From Planctomycetales bacterium (lineage in GTDB: Bacteria; Planctomycetota; UBA11346), in contig JANYGY010000026.1 of the NCBI GenBank assembly GCA_025362255.1, forward strand, positions 1 through 16,314: 16,314 nt of DNA, given 5' to 3'. Positions 12,132 through 16,314 of this stretch are shown piece after piece. The stretch's first letter is position 1, and every line of letters begins with the position of its first letter. The notes beneath the pieces are model-generated. The model was not told the origin of the DNA, ran no database searches, and saw nothing but the letters and a program-made list of their open reading frames with translations. A program made the translations under genes and the position numbers.

Positions 12132-13292
12132 GTGAACGCCCACCACATCATGCTCAACATCTTCGGCCTGACTGCCGACGAATTGTCTGCCGCCGCGCGC
12201 TTTTCCATGCCGACCGGCCACGGGATCGCCAATGCGCTCTATCCGCGAGTGATGCGTGAGGGTCGCTTTGCGCCCGCCGAATTCCCGGTGTCGCCGGCGA
12301 CCGCGGCCACGTGGTGCGCGCAATTCGACGCGCCCCTGCTGCGCGTCGTCACCCATGTCGATGAAGCCACTGTCGTCGGGACAACGGCCGTCGGGACAAC
12401 GGCCGTCGGGACCACCGCCAAAGCGGTCTTCGCGACCCACGACGGCTACGAGATCGAAGCCGTCCGCATTCCGATGCATGTCGCCGCCGACGGGACGATG
12501 GAGCACACGATCTGCATCTCCTCGCAAGTTGGCTGCAAGATGGGGTGCACCTTCTGCGAAACCGGGCGCATGGGATTGCTGCGCAATCTGACCGCCGGGG
12601 AAATCGTCGCCCAGGTGGTCACCGCGCGCTCGGTGCTCGGCTGGCAGCCCAAGAACATCGTGTTCATGGGCATGGGTGAGGCGCTCGACAATTGCGATCA
12701 GGTACTGCAGGCCCTGCGCGTGCTGACCGATCGGCGGGGTCTGCATTTCAGTCAGGAGCGGATCACGGTGTGCACCAGCGGCCACGCCGAGGGCATCGCC
12801 AGGCTGGCCGCCCTTGGCTGGAAACGCCTGAATCTGTCGCTGAGTCTCAACGGCGCGACCGACGACCTGCGCAGCCGGATCATGCCGGTGAACCGCAAGA
12901 CTCCGTTGGCGGAATTGCAGCGGATCCTGGCGGCGTATCCGCAACGCCGGAATTTCACCCTGGGCGTGAATTACTGCCTGCTGCCAGGCCTCAACGACAC
13001 TCAGGCCGATGCCCTGCAAGTCGCCGAATTCTGCCGTCCTTTGGGGCGGGTGCTGCTCAATCTGATTCCGTACAATCCCGGCAACGCGCCGCTGACCCGC
13101 GCCCCGACCGCCGAGGAAACCGAGCGCTTTCTCGGCTGGCTGCGCGATGCGGGACTGCCGGTGCGCCAACGCACGACCAAGGGCCGCACGATCATGGCCG
13201 CCTGCGGTCAGCTGGGGAACGTCGCACTGCGCCGCGTGCGGGTGCCTGTGGAGGTGAGCGAGCAGACGCGGGTGGCGACAACCGGGGAATGA
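12132..13292 (+). CDS. rlmN: RlmN-type 23S rRNA (adenine-C2) methyltransferase
   Basis: A 386-residue radical SAM enzyme that methylates A2503 of 23S rRNA (and, in some bacteria, tRNA A37). The cluster-binding CxxxCxxC is at Cys135, Cys139 and Cys142 (VGCKMGCTFC). The two catalytic cysteines correspond to Cys128 (TICISSQ) and Cys358 (MAACGQL). SAM-contact blocks include GMGEALDN (180-187), ITVCTSG (211-217), SLSLNGATDDLR (236-247) and LIPYNPGN (311-318). GMGEA replaces the GMGEP of E. coli RlmN, so this is a divergent branch; the related Cfr activity (C8 methylation) cannot be excluded from sequence alone. Residues about 81-96 are a repeat-derived insertion (VGTTA x 3). There is no recognisable ribosome site before the ATG. 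Confidence 0.88.
   Translation: MNAHHIMLNIFGLTADELSAAARFSMPTGHGIANALYPRVMREGRFAPAEFPVSPATAATWCAQFDAPLLRVVTHVDEATVVGTTAVGTTAVGTTAKAVFATHDGYEIEAVRIPMHVAADGTMEHTICISSQVGCKMGCTFCETGRMGLLRNLTAGEIVAQVVTARSVLGWQPKNIVFMGMGEALDNCDQVLQALRVLTDRRGLHFSQERITVCTSGHAEGIARLAALGWKRLNLSLSLNGATDDLRSRIMPVNRKTPLAELQRILAAYPQRRNFTLGVNYCLLPGLNDTQADALQVAEFCRPLGRVLLNLIPYNPGNAPLTRAPTAEETERFLGWLRDAGLPVRQRTTKGRTIMAACGQLGNVALRRVRVPVEVSEQTRVATTGE
12375..12419. repeat. 15-nt x 3 tandem repeat inside rlmN
   Basis: Two identical units GTCGGGACAACGGCC (12375-12389, 12390-12404) and a third with two changes (12405-12419). They encode VGTTA three times, between the N-terminal accessory domain and the radical SAM core. The frame is preserved, so this is a tolerated loop extension. 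Confidence 0.9.
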
Positions 13293-13308
13293 AAATGGTC
13301 GAATGGGT

Positions 13309-13336
13309 TTGAGACGTTGTAATTGTACAGTAAATT
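13309..13336 (+). promoter_or_regulatory. Probable yefM-yoeB promoter
   Basis: TTGAGA (13309-13314) and TAAATT (13331-13336) lie 16 bases apart, in an AT-rich stretch that contrasts with the surrounding GC-rich DNA. The -10 lies between and touches the TGTACA operator boxes, so bound antitoxin would block the polymerase. The ATG follows at 13350. Confidence 0.5.
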
Positions 13337-13341
13337 GTACA
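13324..13341. promoter_or_regulatory. YefM-type operator (two TGTACA boxes)
   Basis: Two perfect palindromic TGTACA hexamers (13324-13329 and 13336-13341) lie 12 bp centre to centre, 9 bases before the antitoxin ATG. In E. coli the YefM antitoxin binds paired palindromes with TGTACA cores at this same spacing, to repress its own operon. I infer the same autoregulation here. Confidence 0.75.
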
Positions 13342-13349
13342 ATTTTTTC

Positions 13350-13640
13350 ATGAACACGATCACCTATAGCTCGGCCAGAAGTAATTTCGCATCGGTGATG
13401 GATAACGTCTGCAATGATCACGAACCCGTCATTGTAACCAGAAATAGCGATCAATCAGTGGTCATGCTCAGTCTGGAGGACTACAAGGCTCTCGAAGAAA
13501 CAGCCTATCTGCTACGTTCACCCACCAACGCCAAAAGGCTGCTGACTGCGATCGACGAGTTGAACAAAGGCAAGGGCACCGCGAGAAAACTCAGCAATGT
13601 GGAGGGACGAAAAGTGGCCGGAAGAAAAGTGGCCGGATGA
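13350..13640 (+). CDS. yefM: YefM-family antitoxin
   Basis: A 96-residue antitoxin of the Phd/YefM family. ATG 13350 is chosen because an upstream TTG at 13323 would place the operator inside the gene. The N-terminal DNA-binding domain is canonical: TITYSSARSNFASVMDNVC, then PVIVTRN and VVMLSLEDYKALEETAYLL. Residues about 55-80 (SPTNAKRLLTAIDELNKGKG) form the toxin-binding part. The C-terminal tail carries a duplicated GRKVA segment (15-nt repeat) not expected in the family. It neutralises YoeB by binding it and represses the operon through the TGTACA boxes. The stop overlaps the yoeB ATG (ATGA). Confidence 0.92.
   Translation: MNTITYSSARSNFASVMDNVCNDHEPVIVTRNSDQSVVMLSLEDYKALEETAYLLRSPTNAKRLLTAIDELNKGKGTARKLSNVEGRKVAGRKVAG
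13605..13634. repeat. 15-nt x 2 tandem duplication at the end of yefM
   Basis: GGACGAAAAGTGGCC (13605-13619) and GGAAGAAAAGTGGCC (13620-13634) differ at one base and are followed by GGATGA, which contains the yoeB start. The duplication adds five residues to the antitoxin tail and lies in the translation-initiation region of the toxin gene. Confidence 0.85.
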
Positions 13641-13891
13641 AAATCATCTTCAGCAGTCAGGCCTGGGAAGAATATGTCAGCTGGCAGCGCGACGACGTCA
13701 AGATGATCAAACGAATCAATGCCCTCATCAAGGATATCTGCAGATCGCCTAGTGATGGCATTGGCAAACCCGAACCATTGAAATTCGCCCTGTCTGGATT
13801 CTGGTCGCGACGTATCAATGACGAACACCGCATCGTTTATCGCATGGTCGACGGCGCGCTTGAGATCGCCCAGGTAAAATTCCACTACTGA
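13637..13891 (+). CDS. yoeB: YoeB-family mRNA interferase toxin
   Basis: An 84-residue ribosome-dependent endoribonuclease of the same length as E. coli YoeB. It carries WEEYVSWQ near the N-terminus, INALIKDI, GKPEPLKF with the catalytic Glu, LSGFWSRRINDEHRIVYR with the catalytic Arg, and the terminal FHY with the His-Tyr pair. All residues known to be needed for cleavage in the E. coli enzyme appear to be present, so the toxin is probably functional. It starts within the yefM stop codon (ATGA), giving coupled expression with the antitoxin. Confidence 0.95.
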   Translation: MKIIFSSQAWEEYVSWQRDDVKMIKRINALIKDICRSPSDGIGKPEPLKFALSGFWSRRINDEHRIVYRMVDGALEIAQVKFHY

Positions 13892-13918
13892 TCACCGCAG
13901 ACGGTGAATCGATCACTC

Positions 13919-13962
13919 GTTGGCGGATAGTTGGCGCATGGGTGGCGAATGGCTGGCAAATG
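13919..13962. repeat. 11-bp x 4 direct repeats upstream of the dehydrogenase-pyrD operon
   Basis: GTTGGCGGATA (13919-13929), GTTGGCGCATG (13930-13940), GGTGGCGAATG (13941-13951) and GCTGGCAAATG (13952-13962) share the core TGGC with the pattern GNTGGCGNATG. The 11-bp period is close to one DNA turn, so the sites would lie on one face of the helix, upstream of a candidate -10 at 13991. A protein-binding array is possible, but so is a neutral tandem expansion. Confidence 0.6.
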
Positions 13963-13990
13963 CCGTGCGCGCGACCTTGCGAGTGCCCGC

Positions 13991-13996
13991 GATAAT
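13991..13996 (+). promoter_or_regulatory. Candidate -10 element of the dehydrogenase-pyrD operon
   Basis: GATAAT matches the -10 consensus at five of six positions and stands out in a GC-rich interval, 18 bases before the ATG at 14014. No good -35 is found at the proper distance, which would fit an activator-dependent promoter. This is inference. Confidence 0.35.
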
Positions 13997-14013
13997 CGAA
14001 ACTCCATCACATC

Positions 14014-14877
14014 ATGCGCATTGCTGTCTTGGGCCTTGGCCTCATCGGATCGATCTGGGCTCGGCATCTCCATGCTGATGGGCATCAGGTGCGGGCGTGG
14101 AATCGCAGTCCGAAGCCTGATCAGCCGGGGTGGACGGCGAGCGTGACCGATGCGGTGCGCGATGCCGAGCTGGTGATGATCGTGGTGGCCGATGGCGCGG
14201 CGGTGCTCGGCTTACTCGCGCAGATCGTCGGAGCGCTGCCTGCGGGCGTGATCGTCTGTCAGCACAGCACGATCGGCGTGGATGAAACCGCGCAGGCGGC
14301 GCGGCTTTTAGCGGAGGTGGGGGGAGAGTCCGTGCGGTTCATCGACATGCCGTTCACCGGCAGCAAGCCGGCGGCGGAACAGCGCCAAAACGTTTTTTTC
14401 ATCGGCGGGGCAGCGGCTGATGCGGCGGCGGTGCACCCGATCTATGCCGGCTTGGCCAAAGCGCAGCTGGCGGTCGGGGGCATCGGCCAGGCGACCGCGA
14501 TCAAGCTGTCGTTCAATCTCCTGCTCGCCGATCTCAACCAGGCGTTGTGCGAGTCGCAGGAACTCGCGCGGCGGGCCGGAATCCCGGCCGACACGTGGTT
14601 TTCCGCACTGGATTTCAACGCCGGGAAATCGCCTTATGGCGATTTGAAGAAAGCGAAGTGGCTCAGCGGTGATTTCAGTCCGCAGTTCGCGGTCAAGCAC
14701 ATGGCCAAGGACGTGCGCTTGGCGCAGCGACTGGCTGCCGAGGTCGATCTGCCGCTGCCCTTGACCGCCGCTGCCGCGCAGACGTTTGCCACCGCCGAGG
14801 CCCGCGGCCTGGGTGAGCTGGACTTCTGCGCCATTCTCGACGTCATCAGAAACCCCGGTGGAATCAGCGCGCCATGA
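14014..14877 (+). CDS. NAD(P)-dependent oxidoreductase, beta-hydroxyacid dehydrogenase family
   Basis: A 287-residue protein of the 3-hydroxyisobutyrate / 6-phosphogluconate dehydrogenase-like family. The Rossmann motif GLGLIGS (7-13) is followed by WNRS (29-32), where Arg31 suggests NADP preference. HSTIGVDE (84-91), DMPFTGSKPAAEQ (111-123), GIGQATAIKLSFN (156-168) with the catalytic Lys164 and Asn168, and HMAKDVRLAQRLA are the other family blocks. Length is typical. The Ser-Thr segment and Lys point to oxidation or reduction of a short beta-hydroxyacid or succinic semialdehyde-type substrate; which one is not readable. Its stop overlaps the pyrD start (ATGA), so the two are co-translated although no shared pathway is obvious. 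Confidence 0.88.
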   Translation: MRIAVLGLGLIGSIWARHLHADGHQVRAWNRSPKPDQPGWTASVTDAVRDAELVMIVVADGAAVLGLLAQIVGALPAGVIVCQHSTIGVDETAQAARLLAEVGGESVRFIDMPFTGSKPAAEQRQNVFFIGGAAADAAAVHPIYAGLAKAQLAVGGIGQATAIKLSFNLLLADLNQALCESQELARRAGIPADTWFSALDFNAGKSPYGDLKKAKWLSGDFSPQFAVKHMAKDVRLAQRLAAEVDLPLPLTAAAAQTFATAEARGLGELDFCAILDVIRNPGGISAP

Positions 14878-15995
14878 GTTTGTATCGAACGATCCTGCGG
14901 CCTGCCTTGTTCGCGATGGACGCCGAGCGGGCGCATGACCTAGCGATCGGAAGTCTGGCGGTCGCGTCGCGCTTGCCGCGCGTGTGTCGCGAGGTTCAAG
15001 CGTGGCTCGCGGTCGCGGATCCGCGGCTCGCGGTCGAGGTCTGCGGTCGACGTTTCGCCAATCCCGTCGGCTTGGCCGCGGGACTCGACAAGAACGGCGT
15101 CGGCATCAACGGCTTGGCGGCGGTCGGTTTTTCGCACGTCGAGATCGGCACCGTCACCGGTCGGGCGCAACCCGGCAATCCGACGCCGCGCCTCTTTCGC
15201 CTGCGCGCTGACGAAGCGATCATCAATCGCATGGGCTTCAACAACCGCGGCTGCGCGGCGTTGGCGACTACCCTGGCGCGGGCTTTTTCCCCCGCCGGTG
15301 GGCCACGTCGGCCAGGGTGCGTGCTGGGCATCAACCTCGGAAAATCGAAGGTCGTCGACAACGCTGCGGCGCTCGCCGATTATGAAGAGTCGATTCGCGC
15401 GGTCGGGCGCTATGCCGATTATCTGGTGGTGAACGTCTCCAGTCCCAACACTCCGGGGCTGCGGGATTTGCAATCCGAAGCTGCGTTGCGCCCGTTGCTC
15501 GCCGGGGTGCGGGTGTGCGTGGATCGTGCGGCCGGCGGCACGCCGCTGTTTTTGAAGATCGCTCCGGATCTCAGTGATGCCGGGATCGATGCAGCGGTCG
15601 ATGTTGCGTTGGAAACCGGCTGCGACGGCATCATCGCGACCAACACCACGATCGCGCGCACCGGCCTGACCGCGGGCCCAGCCACCATCGCCGGGTATGG
15701 CGCAGGTGGCCTGTCCGGCCGACCGGTGCGCGACCGTTCGACCTATGTCCTGGCGCGGGTCAGCCGGCGCATCCGCCAGCAGTCGCGGCAGATTCCGGTG
15801 ATCGGCGTGGGCGGCGTCGATTCCGCGGCCGCCGCATGGGAAAAATTGAGCCACGGCGCCAGTCTGGTGCAGGTCTATTCAGCGCTGATCTATCATGGCC
15901 CGCTGCTGATCGCCGAGATCAATCGCGGCCTGCTCGCCGAGCTGGAGCGCCATGGGTTGCGTTCGATCAGCGACGCCGTGGGGCGCGCGCTCTGA
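14874..15995 (+). CDS. pyrD: Dihydroorotate dehydrogenase (quinone), class 2
   Basis: A 373-residue FMN enzyme that oxidises dihydroorotate to orotate with quinone as acceptor, in pyrimidine synthesis at the inner face of the membrane. The class 2 N-terminal helical extension (SLYRTILRPALFAMDAERAH) that docks on the membrane is present. Family blocks are NPVGLAAGLDKNG (63-75), IGTVTGRAQPGNPTPRLFRL (91-110), NRMGFNN (118-124), GINLGKSK (152-159), VNVSSPNTPGLRDLQ (186-200) with the catalytic Ser, FLKIAPDLS (226-234), ATNTT (255-259), GGLSG (278-282) and the phosphate-binding GVGG near the C-terminus. GGTGGA lies 9 bases before the ATG, one of few plausible ribosome sites in the window. Confidence 0.96.
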   Translation: MSLYRTILRPALFAMDAERAHDLAIGSLAVASRLPRVCREVQAWLAVADPRLAVEVCGRRFANPVGLAAGLDKNGVGINGLAAVGFSHVEIGTVTGRAQPGNPTPRLFRLRADEAIINRMGFNNRGCAALATTLARAFSPAGGPRRPGCVLGINLGKSKVVDNAAALADYEESIRAVGRYADYLVVNVSSPNTPGLRDLQSEAALRPLLAGVRVCVDRAAGGTPLFLKIAPDLSDAGIDAAVDVALETGCDGIIATNTTIARTGLTAGPATIAGYGAGGLSGRPVRDRSTYVLARVSRRIRQQSRQIPVIGVGGVDSAAAAWEKLSHGASLVQVYSALIYHGPLLIAEINRGLLAELERHGLRSISDAVGRAL

Positions 15996-16062
15996 CCGGC
16001 GGCGCACTGTTCTCCGCCTGATTCGCGATTCATTCGGCGGTCGTGGCCACTAGATTTCATCT

Positions 16063-16314
16063 ATGCCCGGCCTGCACTCCTACCGTCCGACCCATCCCAT
16101 CTATCGCCGCCTGGCGGTGCTCACCGAGGGCACCCAGGACATCTATCGCAACAAGACCGCGATGGGTCTGCTGCGCTTTCGGCCAGAGGACGTGGTGTGC
16201 GTGATCGACAGCAATCACGTGGGCACTGACCTGATGTCGATGCCCGGGATCGAGGCCAACATCCCGGTAGTGGGCTCGATTCGCGAAGCCATCGCGCTGG
16301 GCATCGATTGGCTG
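16063..16314 (+). CDS. DUF1611-family protein, N-terminal part
   Basis: The first 84 codons of a gene that runs off the right edge. RLAVLTEGTQDIYRNKTAMG, then LLRFRPEDVVCVIDSNHVGTD and IPVVGSIREAI, is the Rossmann-like N-terminal domain of DUF1611 proteins. Their C-terminal half (not seen) is a P-loop domain. One characterised member, DgcN, is reported as an N-acetyltransferase in D-glutamate metabolism, but this fragment cannot show whether that applies. The ATG has no ribosome site; TAGATT lies just upstream and could be a -10 for a very short leader. It is separated from pyrD by 67 bases. Confidence 0.8.
   Translation, partial: MPGLHSYRPTHPIYRRLAVLTEGTQDIYRNKTAMGLLRFRPEDVVCVIDSNHVGTDLMSMPGIEANIPVVGSIREAIALGIDWL

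Noticed and set aside
11634..13454. Minus-strand open frame of 606 codons opposite rlmN and the L7/L12-like gene
   Set aside because: It spans an intergenic region and two opposing genes, has low-complexity Arg/His/Gln composition and no recognisable domain.
13919..13962. CRISPR-like array
   Set aside because: The units are 11 bp and directly adjacent with no spacers, so this is a simple tandem repeat; no cas genes are present.
14940..15854. Minus-strand open frame of 304 codons opposite pyrD
   Set aside because: Antisense to conserved pyrD blocks with low-complexity composition.

Overview
The window comes from a GC-rich bacterium with a Gram-negative style envelope: it encodes a lipobox lipoprotein and a quinone-dependent (class 2) PyrD. 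Most genes lack a clear Shine-Dalgarno site, and several enzymes are divergent (RlmN with GMGEA, a TXNDC17-like thioredoxin, a protein with two L7/L12-like domains). I cannot name the phylum with confidence. The weak Shine-Dalgarno use and divergent proteins would fit the Planctomycetota/PVC area, but that is a guess.

Region 1 (1-3116) is the end of an integrated mobile element. It holds the 3' end of a DUF932 phage/plasmid-type gene, an unrecognised gene on the other strand overlapping it tail to tail, a small helix-turn-helix (excisionase-like) protein, and a complete tyrosine recombinase. The element abuts the 3' end of a tRNA-Gln(CTG) gene (3117-3190, minus strand), a classic integration site. 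A strong intrinsic terminator for the tRNA lies immediately beyond its CCA.

Region 2 (3117-9173, minus strand) is a long co-oriented chromosomal cluster. Reading leftwards it contains an ABC-2 type ATPase, nadC (NAD synthesis), pabB (folate synthesis), a TPR lipoprotein, a TIM-barrel sugar isomerase/epimerase-like protein, a 2-hydroxyacid dehydrogenase and tRNA-Gln. nadC/pabB/lipoprotein and isomerase/dehydrogenase are joined by start/stop overlaps (GTGA, TGATG, ATGA), so they are probably translationally coupled.

Region 3 (9282-12063) has a PduO-type cobalamin adenosyltransferase (+), smpB (-), a TXNDC17/TRP14-like thioredoxin-fold protein (-), and a divergently transcribed 350-residue protein. 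I read the last as two L7/L12 C-terminal-like domains joined by a low-complexity linker that carries a duplicated short acidic motif. It is the least conventional gene here.

Region 4 (12132-16314, plus strand) holds an RlmN-type radical SAM rRNA methyltransferase and a yefM-yoeB toxin-antitoxin pair with a textbook TGTACA double operator. A beta-hydroxyacid dehydrogenase-family oxidoreductase follows, coupled to pyrD. The window ends in the first 84 codons of a DUF1611-family protein.

A feature that cuts across the chromosomal part is the abundance of short perfect or near-perfect tandem repeats. There are 12-nt x 4 repeats inside both the lipoprotein gene and pabB, 15-nt x 3 inside rlmN, 15-nt x 2 at the end of yefM, and 11-nt x 4 arrays in two intergenic regions. 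No gene-free stretch exceeds 300 bases.
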